Source: JBCCMA01 sp039026595
GTDB taxonomy: Bacteria; Pseudomonadota; Gammaproteobacteria; Steroidobacterales; JBCCMA01
Direction: 5' to 3'
NCBI GenBank assembly: GCA_039026595.1
Contig: JBCCMA010000057.1
Span: 1 to 20,722, forward strand
DNA: 20,722 nucleotides
Of this stretch, positions 1 through 7,780 are shown in pieces. The first letter of the stretch is position 1; every line of letters begins with the position of its first letter. Made by a program: the position numbers and the translations under genes. The notes beneath the pieces are model-generated. The model had not been told where the DNA came from. It worked only from the letters and a program-made list of their open reading frames with translations, and made no database searches.

Positions 1-573
<573 letters not shown>

Positions 574-628
574 CGTCAGGGGTAATGGCCTTCGGGTCGC
601 AGGGAATCCCCATGGACGGGAATCACAC

Positions 629-1447
629 ATGAAAAACAAAATCGCGATCATTTTTTTAAGCGTAGCCGCGCTCGGTGTTGTCGCAATCGGGCTGGCCTTT
701 CGCGGCGAAGTGTTGCCCGGGTCAGAAACCGAATCGCCCGCCAAGACCGCCGTTACCGCACCGGTTGAGCAGCCGCAGGCGCCGCCTGTGGCGATTGTGT
801 CTACGCGTGTTCGGGATGCCGTTCCCGGTGGGTCTGATGAACAAACCTTGCCGCTGCCCGTGCAGGCGCCGCCGGTCGAGGCTGAGGAGGCGCCCGACGT
901 CGAACCGTTTCAGGCGCACTTTCATCGGGAGTACAAGGTTGAGCGGGTTTGTCATGGCAAGACCGCTGTGGTCCTGCCAGATGGCAGCACGGCGATGGCT
1001 GAGCACTGTGAAACCATCGATCTCAATCCATCACCGTACAAGGATGACCCAACAGAGCAGTTGCTGGCCGATATTCAGGCGGGTCAACCGTGGGCAGCCG
1101 ACGCCATGGAAATCGTCGCCATGCGGTACTTTGAAGCGGGCTATGTGCAGGCCGGAGCAGGCTGGTTACGAGAACATGCGCGCCTGACCGGAAAAGTCGG
1201 GTTGATGCATCTGGCCGCGTTTCAGCACCTTAGCGGCGATATCGAACACGAACTTCTCCGCTACGAGTTTTCCGGCATCCTGATTGCACGGAAGTACCCC
1301 GTTTATTCCCAGAAAATGCTGACTAATCATCGCCGTGCGCTGCTCGCCGGTGGAGAAGTGACGGCTGAACGCCTCGATGCGATCGACGCATCCGTAGCGA
1401 AGTTTGTTGCGAGCCTTGAAGCATCGGAATCCGGTGGTGCAACCTGA
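629..1447 (+). CDS. Exported or membrane-anchored protein of unknown function
   Basis: This 272-residue protein starts MKNK followed by a hydrophobic segment (about residues 5-24) with no lipobox, so it is probably a signal anchor or an uncleaved signal. Residues about 30-95 are rich in Pro, Ala, Val and Glu and look like a periplasmic linker. A folded region follows, with two Cys (in VCHGK and EHCET), and then an all-helical C-terminal region (about 140-265) that resembles Sel1/TPR-like helical repeats without clear consensus. The shine-Dalgarno is weak (GGGAAT before the ATG). Its stop overlaps the next start by one base (TGATG), so the two genes are probably translationally coupled. I do not recognise a family. 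Confidence 0.75.
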   Translation: MKNKIAIIFLSVAALGVVAIGLAFRGEVLPGSETESPAKTAVTAPVEQPQAPPVAIVSTRVRDAVPGGSDEQTLPLPVQAPPVEAEEAPDVEPFQAHFHREYKVERVCHGKTAVVLPDGSTAMAEHCETIDLNPSPYKDDPTEQLLADIQAGQPWAADAMEIVAMRYFEAGYVQAGAGWLREHARLTGKVGLMHLAAFQHLSGDIEHELLRYEFSGILIARKYPVYSQKMLTNHRRALLAGGEVTAERLDAIDASVAKFVASLEASESGGAT

Positions 1448-2205
1448 TGCGCGCCGTCATTCTGATCATCATGTCGACTCTGATCGGCAGCCTGGCCCAT
1501 GCGCAAACGCCGACCCCAATGCCCGAGCCCGCCTCGGGGCCGTACAATTACGTGGATGCCGACAGTGATGTGTTCCTGGAAGGCGCCATCGTCTGTCCTT
1601 TTTGCCGCACACTGGACGAGTATCGCGACGCCGCGCGCCAAAACTGCTTCAGTGGATACCGCACGGCACCCACGGCGATCTCGAATCTCTGGATCTATTC
1701 ATCCGATCCAAACGAGCTTCCCGGTGTGGTCGCCAATCCAGACGGCACGTTCCATATCGGCGGTCCGCGCGACCACTGCCGCTACAGCGTCGAAATGCGT
1801 GGCAATTTACGCGGAGCCGGTCGCGTCTGGGTGTGGGTCTGCAACGACGAAGGTCGGTGTCTGCTCGTCCAGCATCAGTACATTCCGGAGTGTCCCGGCA
1901 TCGACGCGCGAATCGTTGGCACACGGCTCAATGTCAACGTCAATGATGGCTGTCTGTTGTTTGCTACAGGTCTGGAAGGCTTGTGTACAACCGTTCGTGA
2001 GGAGAATCTGAACGAGCACCAGCACTGTTTGACGATGATCACCAATCGCGGTGACATCCCACCGCCGCTGCCCGAACAGCCCACATCCGCGCCGCCACCT
2101 CCGCCGGCACCGCCGTCAGATCCAACTCAACACGGGAACAGCGGGCACACGACGTCCCTGCACCAGATTCACTGCGTTTTCCCGGGGCACGACTCGATTC
2201 AATGA
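1447..2205 (+). CDS. Secreted Cys-containing protein with proline-rich tail, unknown function
   Basis: This 252-residue protein has a clear Sec signal peptide (MRAVILIIMSTLIGSLAHAQ, cleavage after AHA). The mature part contains about ten cysteines, including a CPFC motif, suggesting disulfides in the periplasm or outside the cell. CPFC resembles a CxxC redox motif, but no thioredoxin fold is evident around it. The segment RVWVWVCNDEGRCLLVQHQY looks like beta structure. The C-terminal about 50 residues are proline-rich (PPPLPEQP, APPPPPAPP) and then polar. The ATG overlaps the upstream TGA by one base. A strong terminator lies about 50 bases downstream. No family recognised. Confidence 0.75.
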   Translation: MRAVILIIMSTLIGSLAHAQTPTPMPEPASGPYNYVDADSDVFLEGAIVCPFCRTLDEYRDAARQNCFSGYRTAPTAISNLWIYSSDPNELPGVVANPDGTFHIGGPRDHCRYSVEMRGNLRGAGRVWVWVCNDEGRCLLVQHQYIPECPGIDARIVGTRLNVNVNDGCLLFATGLEGLCTTVREENLNEHQHCLTMITNRGDIPPPLPEQPTSAPPPPPAPPSDPTQHGNSGHTTSLHQIHCVFPGHDSIQ

Positions 2206-2213
2206 GGGCGCGA

Positions 2214-2240
2214 GCGTCGATCGACGCCACGCCTTGGCGT
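2214..2240. repeat. Two short palindromes ahead of the terminator
   Basis: GCGTCGATCGACGC (2214-2227) is a perfect 14-base palindrome. It is followed at once by ACGCCTTGGCGT (2229-2240), an inverted repeat with a two-base centre. Both lie between the + strand stop at 2205 and the terminator at 2257. They could help stop transcription from either side, since no other hairpin follows the - strand gene that ends at 2267. Neither has a T tract. Confidence 0.4.
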
Positions 2241-2256
2241 TCGGGAACCAAGCATC

Positions 2257-2286
2257 GCGCGTGGGCTCAGCCCGCGCGCTTTTTTT
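2257..2286 (+). terminator. Intrinsic terminator of the 629-2205 gene pair
   Basis: A 10-bp stem (GCGCGTGGGC at 2257-2266 with GCCCGCGCGC at 2270-2279, one T-G wobble) closes a three-base loop TCA and is followed by seven T. The polarity fits termination of + strand transcription. The loop TCA is the complement of the TGA stop of the convergent gene at 2267, and the T tract is its final Lys codons, so the terminator is built into the opposing coding sequence. Confidence 0.85.
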
Positions 2287-2830
2287 CGTCGTGCCTGAGC
2301 TTGAGCCAGCCCGCTGTTGACAGGATGCCCCATACGCTTTCAAGCGCAACCACTGGCCAGTTCGTATCAAGTACAAGCACCGGCAGCAGTATGAACGCGG
2401 CGACGGCGTTGGCCATTAAGAACGGGCCGTTCTCCATCCGTCCGGCTGCGAAGAGCAAATAGCCCCCGCAGAACAGAATCGTGCCCGACCAGCCGAGCAC
2501 CCGTATCGCGAGGGTCGGATTCTGGATCGCGATCGCGAGCGCACCCACGGCAATCGCTGCGCACAGCCAGAACAAATGTCGGTCCTGCGTCCCACGCAAC
2601 AGCGGTAACGAAATCTGCAGGAGCCCAAGCACACTGACCACCACCCAGAAGCCGTTCACGACCACCGCCTGACTGGAGCCCAGCGACACCGAGCTCACGG
2701 TCACCAACGCCGCCGCTGTGCCGTTAACCGCGTAGTAGGTCCGCCCGCGCTCAATGCGACCGAACGAAAGCAGCCCGTGATTGATCAGATACAGGCAGGT
2801 ACCTACCCAGCCAATGACAGAAAGGCTCAT
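2267..2830 (-). CDS. CBU_0592-like integral membrane protein, duplicated domain
   Basis: A 187-residue, highly hydrophobic protein with about five to six membrane segments. It looks like two copies of a small module: an N-terminal half with VIGWVGTCLYLINHGLLSFGRI and NGTAAALVTVSSV, and a C-terminal half with VLGWSGTILFCGGYLLFAAGRM and NAVAAFILLPVLV. This matches the pattern of CBU_0592-like membrane domains, whose function is unknown. The ATG at 2830 overlaps the upstream gene's stop as ATGA, so it is coupled to the solute-binding-like protein. It is the last gene of the six-gene minus-strand cluster. Its last codons form the right arm and T tract of the convergent terminator. Confidence 0.75.
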   Translation of the reverse strand: MSLSVIGWVGTCLYLINHGLLSFGRIERGRTYYAVNGTAAALVTVSSVSLGSSQAVVVNGFWVVVSVLGLLQISLPLLRGTQDRHLFWLCAAIAVGALAIAIQNPTLAIRVLGWSGTILFCGGYLLFAAGRMENGPFLMANAVAAFILLPVLVLDTNWPVVALESVWGILSTAGWLKLRHDEKKRAG

Positions 2831-3876
2831 TCGTCGATGGCAAGGTGCATATTGCGGATGCGAAGCTCCTTGCCCACATGCGGGCCGTCCAGCACCACGA
2901 CCAGGCTCTGATCCACCATCACGGCGTAAAGTCGGTCATCGCGTGCCGGCGACGCAATTTTGTCGCTCCACTCCAGAACCAGAGCCCGGGTGCCCTCAGG
3001 AACTGCGTAGAACGTCCCATCGTCATCGGCCGCCACACCAACAACAATCGGAAAGCCCTCGGCCGCGCTTATCCGCACAACGCTGGTCCCGCGCCGTCGA
3101 TGCGGCGCCGGGTCGGCGGCTGCACTGGCGATCACACCGGCCTCAAGCAACTCGGCGTGACTGGCGTTGAAAGACCGGATAAACGCCCGGCCCTCATCCG
3201 ACCTAGGCGCAATGAGGTGCAGCGTAGACCGACCGGAAAATCGGGTATCCGACACCTCCCGCAGTAGCTGCGCTTCGTCCATAAAGCGATCGTCGAGAAT
3301 GCGTGCCGCCACGGTATCGGTCATGGGCAGCAGGTCGATCTGATCCGACAGCAACGCTCTGACCGCGTCGGCCTCGGATGCAAAGACAGGGCAGCGCTTT
3401 AGATCCGTCGCCGGACACGGCGACAACGCCTCGTCGATTTGTTCCCCGTAACTGTAGCCCGTGACGCGCCCGACACGAAGCTCCGCCGGATCAGCGGACG
3501 CGTTTGAAAAATCGTTGAACTGCAGGTTGTAGTAAACGGTGTTGCGAACCGTGAAAAGCGGCGCGGAAAACAGGACCTGCTCGCGGCGCGACGGTGTGGA
3601 GAAATACGGAAACGCCGCCGCCGCGTCGGCTTTGCCGACCGCAAAAAAACCGAATGCAAAGCCCTCTCGAACCAGGACCATCTCGACGTCCATGTTTAGC
3701 AGGACCTGTCGCACCACGTCTGCGGCAATACCGGGCTCCGTATTGTCGTGACCGACAAACGGTGGCCAGTGCCCGGTGTGAACCGACAACTGTTCGCGCG
3801 CGCTCGCTGCCTCACACAGGCACAGCGCCAGCGCGGCAATGAAAAGCCGTTTATTTGCGAAGTTTCCAGTACACAT
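2827..3876 (-). CDS. Family 3 solute-binding-like periplasmic protein with C-terminal extension
   Basis: A 349-residue protein taken from the ATG at 3876, which gives a signal peptide ending near residue 26 (NKRLFIAALALC...AASA). A GTG at 3900 is an alternative start. Residues about 27-254 resemble bacterial extracellular solute-binding proteins family 3: HTGHWPPFVG, then GIAADVVRQVLLNM, then GKADAAAAFPYFSTPSRREQVLFSAPLF and RVGRVTGYSYGE. An unusual stretch of about 90 residues (262-349) follows the domain, looks beta-rich, and ends in LDGPHVGKELRIRNMHLAIDE. No amino-acid ABC permease or ATPase is adjacent, so a classical uptake role is not supported here. The start overlaps the upstream gene by 26 bases and the stop overlaps the next start (ATGA). 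Confidence 0.75.
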   Translation of the reverse strand: MCTGNFANKRLFIAALALCLCEAASAREQLSVHTGHWPPFVGHDNTEPGIAADVVRQVLLNMDVEMVLVREGFAFGFFAVGKADAAAAFPYFSTPSRREQVLFSAPLFTVRNTVYYNLQFNDFSNASADPAELRVGRVTGYSYGEQIDEALSPCPATDLKRCPVFASEADAVRALLSDQIDLLPMTDTVAARILDDRFMDEAQLLREVSDTRFSGRSTLHLIAPRSDEGRAFIRSFNASHAELLEAGVIASAAADPAPHRRRGTSVVRISAAEGFPIVVGVAADDDGTFYAVPEGTRALVLEWSDKIASPARDDRLYAVMVDQSLVVVLDGPHVGKELRIRNMHLAIDE

Positions 3877-5068
3877 AGAGCAGAAGCAGGATAAGAACAC
3901 TGATCACGCCGCCGACCAGTACGCTGTCCGTATCGATGGCGGCCACGGCCGACAGTATCCAGGACATGTCCGAATCCTGATACTCCAGAACCGGACGCGA
4001 CATCACCTCGCGACTGTACTGGGTGACCACCAGCAACACATCGATCACGGTCAGAAAACCGATCACCGTCAGGATCAGATCGGTCACAAACGTACTGCCC
4101 TCGGCGCGTTTCGTGGTGATCTCCTCGATTCGGGAGTTGCACGACGCCACCATCTGCTCGCCATTACGAACCAGCTTGTCGTAATCCCACACCCGCATGA
4201 TGTCATCGATCACGCGGCGCTTTTGTCGGTTAATTACAAGGCTCAGCTCGTTGTACTGGATCTCCAGCAACTGCAGGTCCGTCCGCGCTTTGACAAACAG
4301 CTCGCGCGCTTCCCGAACATCGGTGGTCGCGAACGCCCGCGCAAGCGCCTCTCGTGCGCGCGCGTTAATCGCATCCTGGCGCGCATAGAAGAACTGCGCG
4401 ATCCGCATGGCCGAGCACAACATGTCGAATCGCTCCGCCCGATCGGTGGCAATGACATAGTTAATCCACGTCATCGAGTAGTCGATGTCGCCTGCGATCA
4501 GCGCAGCGGCGTCTTTCGGTCGGGCCGTGTTCTCAAGCCAGGTCTCGATCAGATCACCGCGCTCGGGCACCTCCTGCGGCGTCAACACCAGCGCCCGCGC
4601 GCTCCAAAGGACGTGCGTGGCTGTTTGTGTCACCGTGCCGTCAATCCATGCAGACGGCAACGCGGCGCGCACTTTGGCGAGCAACGCGTCGAGCTCATCT
4701 CGAATCGCGTCGACACTGCTACGCGTACGTTCAATCGCTTCGTGTTCGATGGCCGCCGCATCCGTTTGCGATCTCGGTATGAACGCAAACTCGACAATTG
4801 CGCAGTCGCCCGGAAAAACATGCACGCGAATCCGATCGCCCTCATCTGCGGGCGGCGGCTCCCAGACGCACAACCGAAGATCGGTATCGTCGGTCGCCAG
4901 GTCCTCGTAGTGGCTTTGTGTTTTGCGACGCTCGTGGGTCGGGACCCGTAAACCCGGGTGCGCACCGCGCAGGCTCGCCAACTCTTGATGGACGCGCGCA
5001 TCCGCCAGATCAAGCGTCGGTAACAGAGCCAACCCGGTGGTCACAGGCGAAAACGTAATGACCCTCAA
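3851..5068 (-). CDS. Unknown protein with helical core and two C-terminal membrane segments
   Basis: 405 residues from a TTG at 5068 that overlaps the upstream TGA as TTGA, giving LRVITFSPVTTGLALL at the N-terminus. A GTG at 5125 is possible but less attractive. The N-terminal about 120 residues look alpha/beta (RIRVHVFPGDCAIVEFAF). A long helical region follows, with likely coiled coil around AREALARAF to INRQKRRVIDDIMRVW. Then come two hydrophobic segments near the end (FVTDLILTVIGFLTVIDVLLVV and VLVGGVISVLILLLLYVYW) separated by about 40 residues. The topology, with a soluble N-terminal part, helices and two C-terminal TMs, vaguely recalls CorA/RMD1-like proteins, but no GMN motif is present, so no function is assigned. 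Confidence 0.65.
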   Translation of the reverse strand: MRVITFSPVTTGLALLPTLDLADARVHQELASLRGAHPGLRVPTHERRKTQSHYEDLATDDTDLRLCVWEPPPADEGDRIRVHVFPGDCAIVEFAFIPRSQTDAAAIEHEAIERTRSSVDAIRDELDALLAKVRAALPSAWIDGTVTQTATHVLWSARALVLTPQEVPERGDLIETWLENTARPKDAAALIAGDIDYSMTWINYVIATDRAERFDMLCSAMRIAQFFYARQDAINARAREALARAFATTDVREARELFVKARTDLQLLEIQYNELSLVINRQKRRVIDDIMRVWDYDKLVRNGEQMVASCNSRIEEITTKRAEGSTFVTDLILTVIGFLTVIDVLLVVTQYSREVMSRPVLEYQDSDMSWILSAVAAIDTDSVLVGGVISVLILLLLYVYWKLRK

Positions 5069-5481
5069 CGCGTTGTCCGGCGCCGTAGAAACTTGAGCCC
5101 GGACCAGTCGGCGTCCACGGCGCACACTTTCACGTCCACCCAGCCCGTGGGCAGCAGGATTCGGCGAATATCGTCTTCTGTCAGGTCTTTGAAAAGGTCA
5201 GACGATTTCTTTGGCCACGATACCCAGAGCATCCCACCCTCAACAAGACTGGCAAGCGCACGCGCGTAGCGACGCTCAAGGTCCGCCCGACGCCGACAAA
5301 ACAGATGGACGACGTCCGCCTGCGTGGATGACTTCTGAAAGCGCACACCCTCAGCGCCGGCTACGAGTGCCGCGTAGTGTTCGGGCGGCGAGATGGGCAC
5401 ACAACGCATCCCGGGCTTCAGCCCGAGCTTTTGGAAAAGCGGCTTTCCAGAATACCCGGCGCTCGCCGCGCGCGGCGCCAC
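5065..5481 (-). CDS. DUF3052-like protein
   Basis: 138 residues. The open frame extends much further upstream, but the sequence before GTG 5481 lies inside the previous gene. The GTG overlaps that gene's TAG by one base (TAGTG), and the protein then begins APRAASAGYSGKPLFQKLGLKPGM. This opening, and the later SLVEGGMLWVSWPKKSS, match DUF3052-type proteins, a small cytoplasmic family of unknown function that often looks like a trimmed methyltransferase-like fold (LGLKPGMRCVPI then DVVHLFC). No SAM-binding motif is evident. The C-terminal segment GWVDVKVCAVDADWSGLKFLRR is also family-like. Its place in a run of otherwise exported or membrane proteins is notable. Confidence 0.75.
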   Translation of the reverse strand: MAPRAASAGYSGKPLFQKLGLKPGMRCVPISPPEHYAALVAGAEGVRFQKSSTQADVVHLFCRRRADLERRYARALASLVEGGMLWVSWPKKSSDLFKDLTEDDIRRILLPTGWVDVKVCAVDADWSGLKFLRRRTTR

Positions 5482-6281
5482 TACGGACAGGTCGCCAGTG
5501 CACTGGGACCGGGCGGGCCGAAGAACTGCTGACGCAATAACCCGAGGTCGATGACATTGACCACACCGTCCCCATTCAGATCTTCGGAGAGCGCACCGTT
5601 TTGGAAAAAGCGCGCCCTGAGCGACCCGAGATCGACGAAATTCACCACGCAATTGCCGTCGAAATCCGCGTCGCACACATTCCCGAAGCCGTCGCCATCC
5701 GTATCATTCTGCGACGGCCCCGCCGTGCCAGCGTCCCGCGGACCGTTTGCATTGAAGGTGCAGTTGTCGATCACGTCCGGAATTTCGTCGCCATCGGAGT
5801 CCCGCTGGACCGGATTGTGTCCGCTTTGAAGCGCTGCGTAGCCAGAGGTCACCGGACCGACCCAGACCAGTGCGTTATTGGCATCGAGTTCCTCGGCCGT
5901 ATAAGCCGATCCTGACGCTGCCTGGAAGAAGTAATCCTCGCCAAAGTCGTAGATGGCGGTTTGCACATCATTGGCAATCAGGTCCGGGTCAAACTGTGCT
6001 GATAGCGCAGCCAAAGCCGACTGTTCAAAGACGTATTCGCTGTTCGTCGTGTTACGGCGCGTGGTGCCATTCAGGCTGCGAGTAGAAAGGAGCACAGCAT
6101 CGTTGACGCGGGCGCTTGACTGAAACGACGCCAGTCCAAGCTGCGCAAGGCTGATCACATCACCATTCGGCAGCAAAACGAACCGGGTCTGCGTGGTCGC
6201 CACGCTATCGCGGCCCTGTGCGACAAGAACGCCCGGCGACGCCGTGCTCACCACGCCACAGACCATCAAGATCGTCGCCAT
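5481..6281 (-). CDS. Secreted thrombospondin type 3/dockerin-like calcium-binding protein
   Basis: 266 residues from the ATG at 6281, preceded by AAGGAG four bases upstream. A GTG at 6299, overlapping the previous stop as GTGA, is an alternative. The signal peptide ends near residue 22 (VLVAQG). Residues about 25-155 match no family I know. Then come TSP3-type Ca-binding repeats (DSDGDEIPDVIDNC at 161-174 and NDTDGDGFGNVCDADFDGN around 192-210) merging into two dockerin-like repeats (DFDGNCVVNFVDLGSLRARFF and DLNGDGVVNVIDLGLLRQQFF, about 206-255). Such modules fold on calcium and mediate protein contacts or surface stability. The protein ends soon after, in LATCP. It follows the Hcp-like gene by 14 bases and overlaps the next gene by one. 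Confidence 0.8.
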   Translation of the reverse strand: MATILMVCGVVSTASPGVLVAQGRDSVATTQTRFVLLPNGDVISLAQLGLASFQSSARVNDAVLLSTRSLNGTTRRNTTNSEYVFEQSALAALSAQFDPDLIANDVQTAIYDFGEDYFFQAASGSAYTAEELDANNALVWVGPVTSGYAALQSGHNPVQRDSDGDEIPDVIDNCTFNANGPRDAGTAGPSQNDTDGDGFGNVCDADFDGNCVVNFVDLGSLRARFFQNGALSEDLNGDGVVNVIDLGLLRQQFFGPPGPSALATCP

Positions 6282-6290
6282 AGCGCTCCT
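6276..6290 (-). promoter_or_regulatory. Shine-Dalgarno that decides the TSP3-protein start
   Basis: Read on the minus strand, AAGGAG followed by CGCT sits immediately before the ATG at 6281. The spacing of four bases is slightly short, but this is the only strong ribosome site near the gene's start and it favours ATG 6281 over the upstream GTG starts. Confidence 0.5.
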
Positions 6291-6295
6291 TGCGA

Positions 6296-6811
6296 TCACT
6301 GCGCGCCGCACGATCCTTCAACCTCGGTAATGTCACCTGGTGTTCCATTGTCGTTCTGCTCACGGAACGTGATCTTGTAGTCAAGACAGCCAACGGTTAC
6401 CTCCTCACGGGGTACATCGCCTTCCACGCCCGTGCTCTGTACCGACACAATATTGGCACCGCGCAACACGAGGGTAAAAAACTCGAATCGCTGACCTACC
6501 GCACCGTTGAATTGAGTGACCCGCAATGTCACGTCCCCAACGTTGTTCCCCATAAGCGCTCGCTCAATGAGTTTCGGCGTTGATCTATCGATCTCGTGCG
6601 TAAACCGAAAGGGCAAGACGACCGCTCGCCGGTCGAGATTAACAACGCCCTGTGACCAGCTCTCGACAACGATCAAGTCTTCGAATCCGGATATCGTCGA
6701 ATCACCCGGAATATCTTCGATCTCTATGAACGCTTCTCCCTGCCCGGCCGCACCCAGCGTCGCCCACAGGAGCACCGCAGCCAGCGCCGCCCTGAATTCA
6801 AATACACGCAT
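6296..6811 (-). CDS. Hcp-like protein with Sec signal peptide
   Basis: 171 residues from the ATG at 6811, preceded by GGGGAATCGG. Residues 1 to about 23 form a signal peptide (MRVFEFRAALAAVLLWATLGAAG). The rest has the order and spacing of the Hcp (type VI secretion tube) family: AFIEIEDIPGDS at the start, a central VVLPFRFTHEIDRSTPKLIERALMG block (compare the usual HGxxDxxSPxL region), LRVTQFNG, FFTLVLRGANIVSVQS and a terminal YKITFREQNDNGTPGD. Canonical Hcp is cytoplasmic and has no signal peptide, so this looks like an exported Hcp homologue with another role. No T6SS structural gene is in the window. It is the first gene of the six-gene cluster. Confidence 0.75.
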   Translation of the reverse strand: MRVFEFRAALAAVLLWATLGAAGQGEAFIEIEDIPGDSTISGFEDLIVVESWSQGVVNLDRRAVVLPFRFTHEIDRSTPKLIERALMGNNVGDVTLRVTQFNGAVGQRFEFFTLVLRGANIVSVQSTGVEGDVPREEVTVGCLDYKITFREQNDNGTPGDITEVEGSCGAQ

Positions 6812-6921
6812 CCGATTCCCCGTCCATAGCGTTGTGTAATGATAGTCGGCAAACAGACCGGAAAATTCAACGTTGCTTCGCCGCAATCTCGCGCCCGGAG
6901 GCCCTTGCAGGACTGGAGTTC

Positions 6922-7734
6922 ATGGCTGATACCCTTCGTTTTTCAGTACCGACGGATACGCTGATCCATGTGCGTCCCGCCGCGCACGGCGCGGTGCAGT
7001 GGGCCTCACGAGCCGCGCGCGCCAATCTGCCGACCGCCGCCGATGACAGTCACTCGAGCTTGTCCTGGCAACGTCAGTATCAGGCGTTGGTCAGCGAGGA
7101 TTTGAGTGGTCAGAACGATCGGCTCGGTTTTTCCTTCTCGACCGGTTCGTTGATATGGCTTCGCGAATGGGAATTGGTTGGTGAGCTCGCGCTGGACCAA
7201 AAGACAGACGACGACGCGCGCCGCTGGTGTAATCGCGTTCTGGCCGAAGCCGGTCTACGCAGCACGGAAGATACTGACATGCCGTATACGCTCGCAGCAC
7301 CCCACTACGGCGCCCTGTCCAATAAGGGAACGCTTGCCGCGCTCGGTGACTGGTATGCAGAAACATACCGCGCGCTGGGCGCGCTGATTATGCGATTTGG
7401 CACACTGGCGGTGACGACACCCGTTGTACGCTGCTGGCCGCATCATTTTGATATGGCGGCCCTCTTTTCACTTGACGCCGGCGATCCGGAGCATGCCAGA
7501 TCGGTCGGCATAGGGTTCTCTCCCGGCGATGACTCGTTTCCCGATCCTTATTTCTACTGCACACCGTGGCCGGCCCCGGATTCTCGCCCTGCAGTGGCCC
7601 TGCCATGGCATTGGCACACGAAAGGTTTTACGGCCCTCGTCTGTCCGATCGGGCGCCTGCAGTCTGGCGACGACTTTGACGAGCGCATGATTTCGACTTT
7701 CAGGTTGGCCAAAAATACTCTGAAAGCGAAATGA
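6922..7734 (+). CDS. DUF5996-like protein
   Basis: 270 residues from the ATG at 6922, with GGAG five bases upstream. The open frame reaches back to 6832, but that part overlaps the likely promoter of the divergent operon. There is no signal peptide and it is probably cytoplasmic. Distinctive parts are CWPHHFDMAALFSL (171-184), GIGFSPGDDSFPDPYFYCTPWP (197-218) and ALPWHWHTKGFTALV (226-240), which agree with my memory of the DUF5996 family, whose function is unknown. The clustered His residues could bind metal, but that is inference. It lies 46 bases ahead of an alpha/beta hydrolase on the same strand, so the two may be co-transcribed. Confidence 0.6.
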   Translation: MADTLRFSVPTDTLIHVRPAAHGAVQWASRAARANLPTAADDSHSSLSWQRQYQALVSEDLSGQNDRLGFSFSTGSLIWLREWELVGELALDQKTDDDARRWCNRVLAEAGLRSTEDTDMPYTLAAPHYGALSNKGTLAALGDWYAETYRALGALIMRFGTLAVTTPVVRCWPHHFDMAALFSLDAGDPEHARSVGIGFSPGDDSFPDPYFYCTPWPAPDSRPAVALPWHWHTKGFTALVCPIGRLQSGDDFDERMISTFRLAKNTLKAK

Positions 7735-7780
7735 AGATGCACGACACGAAGCGCCACGCGATATGTGAAGGAAAAGTGAT

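Noticed and set aside
3839..4951. Long plus-strand open frame (about 370 codons)
   Set aside because: It is antisense to the two-TM protein gene, and its translation is Arg/His-rich with no domain pattern. It is a shadow of GC-rich coding DNA.
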